A stretch of DNA of 64,000 nucleotides from positions 2,480,001 through 2,544,000 of the forward strand of contig OY744468.1 of assembly GCA_963556145.1 (NCBI GenBank), in the 5' to 3' direction. Made by a program: the position numbers and the translations under genes. Position 1 is the first letter of the stretch. Each line of letters begins with the position of its first letter. This stretch comes from Hygrocybe punicea (lineage: Eukaryota; Basidiomycota; Agaricomycetes; Agaricales; Hygrophoraceae). This document shows, piece after piece, positions 21,300-33,134 of this stretch. The notes beneath the pieces were generated by a model, which saw only the letters and a list, made by a program, of their open reading frames with translations, searched no databases and was not told where the DNA came from.

Positions 21300-21704
21300 G
21301 ACTTTCAGGGACGGCCAATGAGGGTGATCAACTGGGCAGGTGAGAAGGACATATTACTATTGTTAGTGAAGGTGCCAGATTTGTGTTCCGACAATCATAC
21401 AGTGACAGCCCACAGGTGGCAAAAAACGATCCTGATACGACGAATCGGAAAAGTATCAGAAACGGTGAAGGTCCTCTACAAAAAGCCAGTAACAAGTACA
21501 TCTTCAATTCAAGGGTCCCATTCCCTACTAATCATTAGTAACCTGACTTCGACTCGGACTTCCATCCTCTGTTCATTTCTCCCCAAAACTCGCGTCGGGT
21601 TCCACGAGACCCATTTGGGAAGTATCGTACCCGTTCCTCTCCAAGTATTCACGGAACTAGTGGAGTGGCAAGAACCCAAGAGGTGAGCCAAAAAAGCTCA
21701 ACAG

Positions 21705-24492
21705 TTAAAAGGAAAATGATCCCACTCTGGCATCCTCTTCGGCCATTCCATCGTGATTCAACGGAATGATGAAGAAGTAAGTGATTAGGGCGCTCAGAAC
21801 CGCGAGACCTGGAAGTTCTAGATCAATCGCCATACCCAACAAATTTGTGTTTTGGGTGCAAACTTACCACTTCCAAACCAGAACGGGCCAGTGTTACCCC
21901 TCAGGGTTTCAGATCCTCCGAAGGCTGCGGGAACAAGATACGTTGATGTCCCAAATCAGCTCGAATTCGCTACCTTGGACAAAATAAGAATGACGCACCA
22001 TTAATCATCGGCGGGAAGACTTTGCATCAACGCAAGTGGGTGAAAAATAAGCTGATCACTCGGGGAAAGTAAAATAACACACCCCAAATACCAACGAACG
22101 CGCCAATTTTACCCACGGCGGCGGCCAACCCGTAGAACTGACCGCGGACAGCGGTGGGACTGCTCTTGGCCGCCAACAAACCAAGGCAATTCCCGGGACC
22201 TATAAGGAAGAGTCATTAGGGCTCGATTCGCTGCTCGAACAGCTCCATCGGAGAATCAGGTTTTACGTACCGAGTTCTCCCAGACTCAAAAAAATACCGT
22301 ACACAACCTGCCATCAAAACACTTCTCATTCAGCCACAAACATAATAGAACAGGGGCAACGTACAGCGAAGGCAGCGATGTGTTTTGTCAGTCTATCATG
22401 GGGTAATGGGAAATAAGAAATTGTCGGACAGCCATGCTTGTTTAACATACTGTGAATAAAGCCCACTCATAATGAAGCCAATCACGGCTTGAGACAGGAG
22501 ACCGAGAATCTGACAAAGGTATGTTTAGTGAGGAATCGAGCCTGGAATCATAATATCAGTGCCCACCATTGTGTTCTTGGGGCCCAAATAATCCAAGACG
22601 AATGCCCCACCGATAGCTCCTGTATCCGGAGAAGATCAGTCGAAAGTTCTTCCTCTGTGGTAAACGGTATATACCAGGCAAGTAAAACAAACTAGAGAGG
22701 AAGATCAGATACGCCGTTTCGAGAATAATAACTGATCGGCAACACACTTGATGATGACGTTCCACCCAAAGATAACAGTAAGTGCATCTGTACGTCCGGT
22801 AATGCTACGATGTGCAATTAGATTCCAATAAACTATATACGAGAAATGTGCAGGAGACCCACTTGTCCACCACGGTTGACGAGTATATTCCGAACTTTCA
22901 AAGAAGAAAAAGTCAAAAGCTGACAAGACAATGGCACTCCAATGTAAGAACTAACAGGGTAACTGTAGTAAGGATATCAGATAGTCAACACAGGACGATA
23001 TCGAAGAAAGACGAAAAATAGACATACAGGATGAAATCATAAATGAACCTGTGCACGAATAACAAGCAAAGTCAGAAAAACGGACAAACTTAGGAATAGA
23101 ATGTAAAGAATGTAAAGAAAAGACTGCACACACCATGTCGCTGAGATGGCCGCAAATCTCCCGCCGTATCGGCGTATGATTAGGAAGTATGGAATTTTTG
23201 CGCGCCTCATGGAATCCGTCTTGTACCTATCCGGCTCGTCCATGTTGATACGCCAGATGAACACAGCGACTGCTGGTATTACGCCAAGCCCAAGAGACCC
23301 TCGCCAAACAGCACGGAGATGGTTGGGTCCAAAACTGGTAGAAATAGATTTTTGCTCAATATACCGATGCGTGATATTGAAAGAAGGAAGGAAGGAAAGG
23401 CACTCACATCCAGTACAAAACCAGGGGAACGAAAGCGGCAATGACGAAGCCAAAGTCAATTGTCCCGTCTTGAAAGAGAGAGAGAGGGAATCAGGAGAGA
23501 ACCGGGACGGAAATGGAATAACTAGAATTGACAACGCAACTTGTGGCAAGGGCAAACCACCGATGTTGAGCTTTTTTCTTGATAGCCGATTCTTCAGATT
23601 GTTCAGAAGCGGATACTGAACCACAGGGGTACTCCGCGCCCACGCCGATACCGAGGAGGAATCTGTCGGGCACGAGATGCTTCAATCAGATGGGGCGGTA
23701 TCGAAGACAAGACTCACCGACAGGCGCTGAGCATAGCCAAGAGACCATCGAAACTTCCATGAGCTCCTGCTGAGCAGGCACTCAAGAAAGAGAAGACGGC
23801 AACGATGCCAGCCGCTGACAACTATGCAGAGAAAAATAACCAAACGAGAGGAACCATTTTCGTGTCAGTTTTCAATTAGGATGTTGTTTGGGAGAAGGTA
23901 TGTTAAATCGTACCATGCCGAACTTGCGACCCACTTTGTCGGAAAGATAACCAAAGGTGAGCATTCCCACGATTGTGCCGACGAATGCAAGGCTGGTTAA
24001 AGTCCTCGAATAGTTGTGTTTTGCGTTATTGAGAGCGGTTTTCCCGTAAACTCGGACCAATACTGTGCGAAGGACAGCATTGCCCGTCAATCCCCATTCG
24101 AAAATGTCACAGTACTAACTCGTATTGACTGCAAGATGGGTCCACTGTTAAGCGTGAATACTGGTGAAAGATGAGATCAGACGAACCGCTTCCAATAACT
24201 CCATTGGCATATCCTGAAAAAAGGATGGATGAGGAGATTCATAAATTGAGGTTGCTACGTACCATCAGAGAACAAGGCGGTTCCACAGCTGGGAGCAGAA
24301 TGGTGAGCGTAGCAACGACAGAGTCAGAAAAGCGGGGACGAACGCAAAGATGAGTGATACACTCCCGATGCCTTGCTTCGCCGGTGCGGTAGCCATATCT
24401 GCTGTTCAAAAAGTTTGGTGGGGGAAAAGAAGATGGCGCAGAACCATTACCTTTTTATCAAGGTCTTGGTAGGTAATTGGAATTTGATCCAT
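21705..24492 (-). CDS. GIT1/PHO84-like MFS permease (glycerophosphodiester or phosphate uptake)
   Basis: A multi-exon plasma-membrane transporter of the phosphate:H+ symporter branch of the major facilitator superfamily. It starts [14 protein letters not shown] at 24492 and ends at a TAA at 21705, with about a dozen short introns. Conserved blocks: [31 protein letters not shown] with VGRK (the MFS loop 2-3 motif), [115 protein letters not shown] and [18 protein letters not shown]. The E-Y-P-C motif in helix 4 is closer to GIT1-type permeases than to PHO84, but the substrate cannot be fixed from sequence. The C-terminal tail is short (ends SFSF) compared with relatives. Exon joins near the start were chosen to keep these blocks in frame. 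Confidence 0.85.
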
Positions 24493-25600
24493 TGATGAAA
24501 CCGAATTTGGTCTTGTAAGGTAGAGTGAGAGAGAGACGTTTCAAACTCGACCATGTTTTTTCAAGGACCCACGTTCGTGGTATCTAAGATAGATTGATCT
24601 TTGGAGAGATTCAAGGCCTTCGATGAGATCAGGCGGGTCGAGAGAACCACAGGTCGAATGGGGTTGATTGGCAAAACGCACAGCTCGCCGCTATCGGTCC
24701 TACATAACGCTGTTAGAACTTGCGGGGTAAGAAGGCAATTTAGGGTACCATTTCGGACACTAGCATGCCGTTGGAACAAACCTTGAAAGGCGTTCGATGA
24801 GCCTGGAAAAAATCAACCGCCACGAGCGCGTGAGCTCCCATGGGTAAGCATATGATTCTTACCCATAGTTAGCCGTATAATACGTAGGACGGTCGTGTCG
24901 GGGCACTGCCAAAGGCCTATTGTGTAATACCTTGATATTAACATCGATCGGGCCAGCCCACACTGGCGGTGGGCATGGTCAATTTGATATAAGAAATGGA
25001 TATGTAGTCACCGTGCATGATGGAACCCACATCCGAGTTTCGATCAAATTTGCTGCCAGAGTAACTAGTTGTTATCCACGACCGCGATAATTTTTCTTGT
25101 TTGCTGAGCACAGGAGCAGGAGCTCGGGCTCGTCTGCATCGATAGTCTGGATCTCATCCATAGATCTTCATTGCCGAATTCTAGGTTTACCGTGGTCCGT
25201 GTGACATTCGCGGGAACCTGTACTGACTTCCACCATGATTAATATTATCCAGGCTTACTGATTTCTTTATTAATGCTCGTCGGCGCCCTTTTAATGTGCG
25301 CCGCACGCCGCACGAAATGCCCAAGTTTTAAAAAGCTTTTTCAGCCTATACAAGGGGCAATGGCTTCTCTCATCGTTGAACCGGACAACCCATGCAACAC
25401 TAGTACTACCATCACCGACAGTGAATCACTGTCACGACGGAGCACACCAACAAGACAGTCACAACGGTGAAAGGGAAGCCATCGCATCGTCCGAGTGGAG
25501 GGACGTGCTCTTCACCTTATGCAACGCTTCCCCGATCCCAGCTAGCTCTTGGCTGATTCAAAGAGTGAGCGACGCAAGGCAGGCATTTATCAACTATTCA
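24493..25600. other. Intergenic, includes permease promoter region
   Basis: No supported gene. A short GAGAGA stretch lies near 24525-24535 just upstream of the permease start. Small ORFs at 24561-24786 overlap on both strands without domains. Confidence 0.4.
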
Positions 25601-25608
25601 TTCGTTAA

Positions 25609-26223
25609 TCAACGTTCTTCGGTCAACCTCGAGGGTTCCAGGACCTGGCAGGAAACACCTTCAACTTTCTCATCCGGGGGCATCTTACCTGTACGCCGAA
25701 GACGACAAATCCAAGCCCCTCGCACGTTTTCACAAGTCCCGCTGCGTCTTGGACAACAGCACTCAGCCGCACACTCCAGTTCGGACTCAGTCCCATCTTG
25801 ACCTCGACCACCGTGGAGAGGCGATGATGGATGACAATGTAGTCTCGTTCCTATTCCTCGAGAACAGTCGCCGGGCAAGGGAGAACTCCACCATACTTCG
25901 TGCTGGGTTCTCCTCAGGGAAACAGTCGCCACAGGGAACAGTGTGGTCATAAATGGTGGGGTTTGGGTATGAAATGACTGGCACACTGCAGACTTTCAAT
26001 TACAAAGATATTCGAATCTTGTAGTACCATTGGACAGGACACTTGAGGATTGGGCGCGTAAAGAACAGAGGCAGCAAGAGCAAGAACGAAGTACGTGCTT
26101 CATGTGATGTTTGCCTCCGAGACAAGCAGTGGTCCAAGTCAAGCAAGGCACATACCGAGATTCCAGACGTTGGGAAACGGTTGGGTTGGACTCGGTCGTC
26201 GTGTCGTGAGTCTCTTTACGCAT
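25609..26223 (-). CDS. Possible small multi-exon gene, unrecognised
   Basis: Several minus-strand frames look coding and could be joined by short introns. A start-like exon ends near 26152 (gtatgtgcc donor). Then come a segment with SSVLSNGTTRFEYLC, a segment SVPVISYPNPTIYDHTVPCGDCFPEEN (about 25985-25905), and a segment VEVKMGLSPNWSVRLSAVVQD...LGFVVFGVQ (25811-25690) that ends at a good donor (gtaagatg). Overlapping plus-strand ORFs (25376-25801) are equally open but compositionally poor. No domain was recognised and the model is tentative. Confidence 0.25.
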
Positions 26224-26347
26224 TTGCGGATTATTAGCTGCAAGTAAAGCTTCAAGTTACCTGCGGCTGTGCTAAAGCAACCCAATACCGTAACGTCCAA
26301 CTGTGCACATCATCTTATCGAACCTCTTATTTTTCCCTTTATCAACA

Positions 26348-26866
26348 ATGATGAAGCACTGGAAATTGGCTGGTAGTCACGCCAAGGACTATATTATCGG
26401 CATCGATGATATCGTCAGCTACGATGGGATGAAGGCTGCATATCTTCGGTCAACGGTCGACTCGGAGAGTGAGCCATTGGGGTTTGGGACTTTGATGCAG
26501 TCTTTCAAGGCAAACCGTTATCGAAATAAACGCATGCGCTTTACCGCCGTCGTGAAATCCGAGGACCTCAGTGGATGGGCCGGGTTGTGGATGCGTGTGG
26601 ACGGTGGGGGACATCATGGGGAGACTCTCCGCTTCGACAACATGCAGCAACGACCAATCAAGGAAGCCACCGATTGGCAAAGGCATCAAGTTGTGCTGGA
26701 CATTCCTGAAGAAGGCGCTAGCATTTTCTTTGGCGTCTTGTTGGATGGGACGGGACAGGTTTGGCTCAGCGGTGTGCGGTTCGAGGAGGCGCCGAACGAG
26801 CCCACCACTGATACGGAGGGCGGTGTTGCAGACCAGCCAAGGAATTTGGATTTCTCTGAAAACTAG
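26348..26866 (+). CDS. Small conserved soluble protein with a galactose-binding-like fold (fungal/bacterial family)
   Basis: An intronless 172-residue ORF starting MMKHWKLAGSHAKDY. Its pattern belongs to a family shared by bacteria and fungi: YIIGIDDIVSYDGMKAAYLRS, FGTLMQSFKANRYRNKRMRF, WAGLWMRVDGG, LRFDNMQQRPIKEATDWQRH, VLDIPEEGASIFFGVLLDGTGQVWLSGVRFE, ending NLDFSEN. The alternation of beta-strand-like segments with W/F at the ends suggests a jelly-roll, carbohydrate-binding-like domain. Bacterial relatives are often attached to AraC-type regulators. No catalytic residue or signal peptide is seen, so a cytosolic binding role is likely but unproven. An in-frame ATG 15 codons upstream would add a hydrophobic stretch (IILSNLLFFPLS); the shorter start fits family length better. 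The intronless state and bacterial relatives allow an old horizontal transfer, not tested here. Confidence 0.75.
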   Translation: MMKHWKLAGSHAKDYIIGIDDIVSYDGMKAAYLRSTVDSESEPLGFGTLMQSFKANRYRNKRMRFTAVVKSEDLSGWAGLWMRVDGGGHHGETLRFDNMQQRPIKEATDWQRHQVVLDIPEEGASIFFGVLLDGTGQVWLSGVRFEEAPNEPTTDTEGGVADQPRNLDFSEN

Positions 26867-26979
26867 TTCTGCAATATCGTCGTCGACGGTTACAATAATT
26901 TCGCTGCCAGCTTTTGACGCATAGCTATGACCTGTCCTTGTACCAGCCTACACCAGCTCCTTTTTTTCTCTTGCCACCG

Positions 26980-27480
26980 TGACTACCTTTGCGTGCGTAT
27001 ACGGCCATCACGATGAATACAGAAAGCCTTCACCATCAGCCGCCTGAGTACAGACCATCTATATTGCCTTTCGCCTATTTATGCCTTTCGCATATTTATG
27101 GCATCTTTCTTGGTGACCCTGGTTACAGAGACCCAAACCTTCACTGTCGTCGTCAACACCACACCCTCCAGCGACTGTCATCTGCCGATTGCTACGGGTA
27201 GCACCAGAAGACGATTTCAACAACTCCGCCACAGCTTATGTAGATGGTGACTGAAACTTTTGTATCAGTCAGGTCCATGGAGTTTGTGTCAGTGGGAGCC
27301 GTGCAGCCTTTTACCAGTACGATCGCCAACGGGGATGTCGTCCTCTCCGAGCCCCGAGAGCAATTTCAGTTCGACCTTGCGGGAGAAAGCGGAGCTTTGC
27401 ATCTTTTGGAAGTTGTCGAGAGCGAGCATCAAGGGTATGTGCGAAGAGTGGACAGGAGACCTTGAGGAAATCGAGGTTTG
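26980..27480 (+). other. Decayed or unresolved coding-like segment
   Basis: Peptide-like frames appear in pieces: a stretch with VTLVTETQTFTVVVNTTPSSDC (about 27108-27180) and another with VTETFVSVRSMEFVSVGAVQPF (27247-27310). They are in different frames and have no clear splice signals between them. The Thr/Val-rich pattern resembles a secreted cell-surface protein remnant. It may be a pseudogene. Confidence 0.25.
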
Positions 27481-27916
27481 AGGTGTGGCAAGAGTTGTTC
27501 TTGATAATTTTTTTCGTATGTGATCCTGTCCAAGGAGGCTCTAAGACATTAACAATTTCTTTGTGGACGGGTCGTTAACATTGCGGCAAGCGTAACAGTC
27601 GAGAGCATAGCAAATAGTACTAGGTAATGAGGTTTGTGGTGGTTAGATAAATATATGTCCTTCGCATTGCAAATGGTGGACGGGGCAAGGTGATAAACGG
27701 AGAACGCGGGTGGGCTGTAGGTGATAGACGTCTGGAGACAATACAGTAGGAAGAACTTAAATGTGCCACGAGAGAATTAATCTATGCGCTAAAGAAAAGA
27801 AAACCTACAACATATATATAAGCAAACACAGGACCAGACCAACCAAAAGGGCTCACCAAGTAATCCTAAATCCTGCGCAAGCGTACCCAGTACGCACAGA
27901 AGCCAAACATCCAGAG
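27481..27916. other. 3' region of casein kinase gene and intergenic sequence
   Basis: No ORF of interest. The segment lies just downstream of the kinase stop codon and is AT-richer than the coding part, consistent with a 3' untranslated region. Confidence 0.4.
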
Positions 27917-28346
27917 CTATGATCGACAACACAAAACACTGAATAACCCTCCCCTCCGGCTTCCATGCCCACCTTCCTCATCCTGCTGCCTAATTCGGTG
28001 CCTCTGGTCCCGATCATACACCATCATCCCCCTCGCACCTCCAAGCCCCACATGATCCTTGTTCCCCGTCCCACCAGTGGTGCCCTCCCGGGAGTCGATG
28101 CCATTCTTACCCAGCTGCGGCTGCGCACCGTACAAGAACGACTCGGACCCATTCGCATGCGCATGGTGATTCAACGCAGTAGCAGAACCATTCGTAAGCG
28201 CGTGTGACCCAGGCGCGACAGGTGAGTGCCGGCCATATGCACCACCGGTATTCGGGTTGGACCGATATCCGGGAGGACCCGGCGCCGCATACGGGTGAGG
28301 CGCCGCGAGCACGCCATTTGTCGCTGCCGCAGCAACCGCCACTATT

Positions 28347-28378
<32 letters not shown>

Positions 28379-30509
28379 GCTTGTACGCCGGCTTGTGGGC
28401 ACGAGCGGCTGCACGTTGACATCCCGGGGTGGCCCCCGCTCGCGCTCGCGCTCCCGGTCGCTGTGCCTGCGGCCGCTACTCTTGATGTGCGCTGGGCTGA
28501 GACCCACCAGCGCTGGCGGTAGATCTTGCAGCGGCCGCGATCCACGTCGGTGTCCATGCTCTCGTTCCCGTCTGTGCTCCCGGTCGCGTTCCCGATGCAC
28601 CACATGCGGCGAGGATACATTAGGGTGGGATTGGGCCAGGGCCTGTGCGCAAACGTGTGGAGCCCATTAGAATGAATGAATGAATGAACAACGGAAAGTG
28701 TTTACATTGCCTGCCTCCCAGCCCTTCCCACCATTGAGGAGCATCCAGTCAAAGACACCATCTTCAGGCTCACCCAAGGTTTTTAGAACTTTGGTGAACA
28801 AATCCCGAAGGAAGTCATAATCCGGAGTTTCTTCAAACCCAAGCTTGCGGACGTAATTCATGTAGATCGCGAACTCTTCTAGATAAGAATGAAAATAGCA
28901 AGCCATCAGATTGCAAATCGACACGTACCAGGAAACCCTTCACACAACTCCGAGATTGGGGTACTCTGCTTCTTCTCGCCGATCTTTTCATACTTTTGCT
29001 TGTTGGTAGCGGCTCGCAAGCCTTGCCATGGCAACCCTCCGCGCAGAAAATACATGAATACGTGTCCCAGGGACTCGAGGTCGTCACGGCGGGACTGCTC
29101 CCGCCCCAGGTGAGTATTAATCGACATGTACCGTGCGGTCCCGGACAGTGATTTGCGTTCGCGGTAAGGAATGTGAAGCTTGGTCTTGGGATCCCGGAAG
29201 TGCTTTGCCATACCAAAGTCTGGAAATGGTGGAATCAGCATTGATCTGCTGGGGTGTGAAGAAGTATAGCAGCGTGTCCGTTGAGGCAGGGTTACTCGGC
29301 TCTGCAGCCAGTGGCGAGAATGAAAAACTACGGGGCGCTTCGCCCAGACACGATGCATCCGCCTGCCCGCAGCCATGCGAGAAGCAACAGGAGACATGAA
29401 TCATCCTACTCACCGATGACGTGAATCGTGTTGGCGTTCTTTGTTCCCGGGACGCCGATCAGGAAGTTGTCCGGTTTGATATCGCGGTAAATCAAGGACT
29501 TGTCGTGGATTGCCTGCACGCGCGAGACCTAGATGCCGCATCCCGTGAGTAACACGATAAGAAGCAGGCGAAAAAACCCGTGTCCTCTAGCCGCCGGCAT
29601 ACGGATGCACCCGTGATGCACGAGCCGACCTCGCCCCAATGCGTCAACATAATTGTGACTGGAGCCGTGTAGCACGGAGATGAGACGGAGATAGCAGTGC
29701 TCACCATCTGTTTCGCTGCCATACATACTGTCTTGATCGTGAATTTGCGGCCGCAGGAGTCGAAGAGATCTTCAAGGTTTGGGCCTAGGAGATCGATAAC
29801 GAGGACGTTGTGGAGTCCTTCCTGTCCAAAGTGGTGTACCTGCGGGACTCCCGCTGTGTGGTGGCATGGAGCGAATGGGGTGACAAGCGCGGGAGAGGGT
29901 CAGGGTTAACGTAGAACCAATGAAATGGGGTTGGACGCACGCGTGCCATTGAGAGTTCTGTATGAGCGGAACTCATCTCTGAGCTGGGGTGCGTCTGACT
30001 TTCGGGGTTCCTGACGTAAAAGCAAGCGTCAATACGGAGTTGTTTGAACAAAGGAACTGGACAATACGAATTTGATGGCAACGGGTGTATTAGAGAGTAC
30101 TCTCGACCCTGAAAACGAAGTGTCAGATATGAAGCCGAGTAAGGTGGAGATATGAAGGAGCAAAGGCGAAAACAAGCGCCAAGAACGACCGACGACCGTC
30201 CCATCAAGCATGTGGAGGGGAGACGGTGATTGCAGAGCCATACACAAATGCATGCTGCAAATAGCCACGAATGACGCCCTGCCAGACGAACGATTGGGAC
30301 GACTCAAGCAATGTGGGAAAGTCGGGCTGGGGTGTACAGAAGAGAGAACACAGAATTAGCTGTATAAAATACTTGCCTTCAAAGACGACACCGAACGAGC
30401 CCTCGCCAATTTTTTTGCCAACGCGGTAGTGGGTGCCAACGATGCTGCTGGAAGTCGGGGATTGGGGAAGATGGGTTGAAGAGGAAGCAATGATATGAGA
30501 AGTAGTCAT
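27917..30509 (-). CDS. Casein kinase I (YCK/CKI1 type, membrane-anchored)
   Basis: Ser/Thr protein kinase of the CK1 family. The start [16 protein letters not shown] (30509) leads into the glycine loop [13 protein letters not shown]. Spread over several exons follow the ATP-binding lysine segment [17 protein letters not shown] (catalytic loop), the DFG motif in [14 protein letters not shown], the CK1 hallmark [17 protein letters not shown] and the lobe ending in [10 protein letters not shown] long C-terminal tail after about 28620 is Arg/Glu/His-rich ([18 protein letters not shown]), includes an 11-residue glutamine run encoded by a CTG-type repeat (28347-28377 on the plus strand) and ends LFSVLCCRS. 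The terminal Cys pair matches the palmitoylation anchor of plasma-membrane casein kinases such as yeast YCK1/2. All catalytic motifs are intact, so it should be active. It probably acts in nutrient sensing and endocytosis, by homology. Confidence 0.92.
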
Positions 30510-30540
30510 TTTAAGGGTCGCGAGCTGGACGGCCGAGACC

Positions 30541-30740
30541 AGTCGACGACGACGACGACGACGAGGCGGTAGAGAAAGAGTGGGTGGGAGGACTGGTGGA
30601 GCCCGCCCAGAGTGTTACTACGGCACACTGGAGTCGGGAAGAAAAGGAAAAGCCTTTGGTTTTGCAGGTTCAAAGTCCGAATTGCAATAAAAAAGCTTGA
30701 CAACTCGCTTGAACTTGAACTTGAACTTGAATCAATGAAA
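30541..30740. repeat. Two microsatellites upstream of casein kinase I
   Basis: A (CGA)n run of about seven units lies at 30541-30562, in the likely 5' untranslated region of the kinase. A 6-bp CTTGAA repeat of about four units lies at 30706-30731. Confidence 0.7.
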
Positions 30741-31132
30741 CGCGGACGTTTGCCTGTTTCCTCGCCGTCCTCGTCGTCGAAGGCCGTGCATTGCTCGCCA
30801 TTAATTCAAGGCGTGCAGTTTCAGTCATTCTTGCGGTGAAATGTTCATTACGGAGAGTCAGGCTTGGACACACACAGCCATTACTGCAGTGCATCTTGAG
30901 GCATGGCACACAGTCGTAGTACCCGACGTTTATCAAGCTCATGTCCATTTACCTTTTACCAGGAGAACGAGCAGCGTATCAGCGGCGCTTCTGTTCTTTG
31001 GGACATAAAACGGCTGAAGATAAGATTAGATAAATTGCCCCAACTTTGCCACGTCCCTACCCCATGGGCCCATTAATATTTGCTTCTCAATAGGTTCTCC
31101 AGTTCCCAACCAACCAACACCACCCAAAAACA

Positions 31133-31516
31133 ATGACCAGTCTCCTCCGTCATCTCACCCGCACCCTCTCGCGTTCGCGCATGCTCGCATTCCACCCCAC
31201 TGCCCTTCAACAACGAGCATTCCACTCCCCCTTCGCCGCCCTAACCGCGAACACCGCTCACACTCCACCCGCGGTCCCCTCTGCAACTCCTCACCCCCCC
31301 TACGAGAAACAAGCAGACCACTCGCCCGACCCTCAGCGGTCTCATTCCGGCACACACACATACGTCGTCTCCCCACCAGACCCAGAGCACGTCCCCTATT
31401 CCGTGCCTTCGGGCGCGTATCCCATCGACGCTCCTTACCCAGCCTTTGATGGCAAGCCTGCTAGTTCCGCCGGAATAGCCCACGAGTCCCCCGTGAAGGG
31501 TGCCCGCGTGACATGA
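31133..31516 (+). CDS. Small mitochondrial protein of unknown function, 127 aa
   Basis: A single-exon ORF. The N-terminus is Arg/Ser/Leu-rich without acidic residues (TSLLRHLTRTLSRSRMLA), typical of a mitochondrial matrix presequence, followed by RAFHSPFAAL as a likely cleavage region. The C-terminal half has a conserved-looking motif (THTYVVSPPDPEHVPYSVPSGAYPIDAPY) that I associate with small fungal proteins of unknown function. Proline is abundant and there is no membrane helix. The motif and clean presequence support a real gene. Confidence 0.7.
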   Translation: MTSLLRHLTRTLSRSRMLAFHPTALQQRAFHSPFAALTANTAHTPPAVPSATPHPPYEKQADHSPDPQRSHSGTHTYVVSPPDPEHVPYSVPSGAYPIDAPYPAFDGKPASSAGIAHESPVKGARVT

Positions 31517-33134
31517 GGGTTTGAAATTTGAAGTGAAGCCGGGGTTGGACAAAAAGGGTTTGCATGCGTGATTTCTGAGGTCTGGGTACTTTCTTGAACG
31601 GCTGCATTCTCATGTCGACGCGTATAGATTTTACATAAATTTCATTCTACTCTTTAATTCTGGTCACGTGTTTGGGCATAACTGCTACAGCGAGCTGCGC
31701 CTGATCCTCTCTCTGACCATGTCTTCGACGACTTCTCTTCAGACCTTCGTGAATCGCTTGAGCCGTGCTGAACTAGAGTCTGTTGTATTTGCCCTGGCAG
31801 ATAAGTACCCTGTCGAGACAGAACGCCTCGTTCAAACACACCTTCCGGCCCACAAGCGCTCATATGCCATTCTGCCTGTTGACGTACCCCACTCTCATCT
31901 CCGGTCAGAAAAGATGGGTATGTGTCGCTTTTGATGGTTGTGAATCTTGCTGAAGCTTATATATAATGCATAAGGCCTTTGGACAAAGGTTCCTTGGGAG
32001 ATTATGACCATGATCATCAATACCGATAATTTATCACTCTCAGACCTCCTTACCATCACAACCTCGGTACGAAAATAACAAGGTGGTATGCATCTGTTAA
32101 CTCCTTCTGCAGGTGTGCAAGGGCTGGAGGAGCTTGAAGAATCAGACCTTTTTGTGGGAAAGCATCGACACGAACATCTCGAGCTACGCAAAGGGTCCAC
32201 ATTGGCTTTCGTACGCGGGGCACGTCAAACTTCTGGGTGACTTCATTCCAGGTAAGCATTTTGTATTTTGAGTTAGCCAGTTTTGTCATCTCGCCGCCCA
32301 TGCAGCAAATTCGATCGGGAAGATCACCCTGACTGGCGTGGATCCCTTCACTCCGGCCCAAATGATTGCCCTGTTTGTTATTCTTGGGAAGCGTTCTCAC
32401 CCAATCCGGTCCGTCTCGCTCAAGGGGAAAAAGATCACACACAAAGTACTGGAGGGAATTGTGAAGTTGGGAACAATCAATTTGAACATGTTACAGTCCT
32501 TGACGGTGGAACACACCCATGAACGTTCCATCACCGCACAACACCTTGTCCGATTTTTGCAAAATTGTCCACATATAACAACGCTTGAGACGTGTATGTT
32601 TATTTCACTGTGTTGTCAATCAACCAATGACACAGTGCTTAACATAGCTATTTGTTTGGATTTTACTGCCCTCAAGGTCCTCAGTAAGGCATTGGTGCAT
32701 CATGATGGAGGTAATAACTACCTGTCTGTAAGATTTCCTAGTTTCTGCCTAGCTCCTATGTTGATGACAAGCCAAGTACCCATATCTCTCTGACAGAGAT
32801 GGTTTCGAGAATCCTCAACATAGATGATCTCCTTGGACTTGGAAGGTTGTTTCCTGAGCTTCAGGTCCTTCATCTTTGTGCTTTGGGTACCAATACCTGG
32901 GCTGGCCAGTCACCATCCTCAACTAGCATGCAAAGGGGTCATCTTCATACATTAAGGATAGATTCTATCAGTAATGATACTTTACCATTCAATCACATGA
33001 TAGCCTTACTAACATTTCACTTGATAGGGCATGTTGGGTTCTGGGGCTATGGAGACAAGGCAAATGTGAAATTGAATGAAAAATGCCTTGCAAGGAACTT
33101 GAATCTACTTCTGTCACATAACCCATTCCTCCGG

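Noticed and set aside
25376..25801. 141-codon plus frame
   Set aside because: It overlaps minus-strand segments with better protein-like composition and splice sites; it shows no domain.
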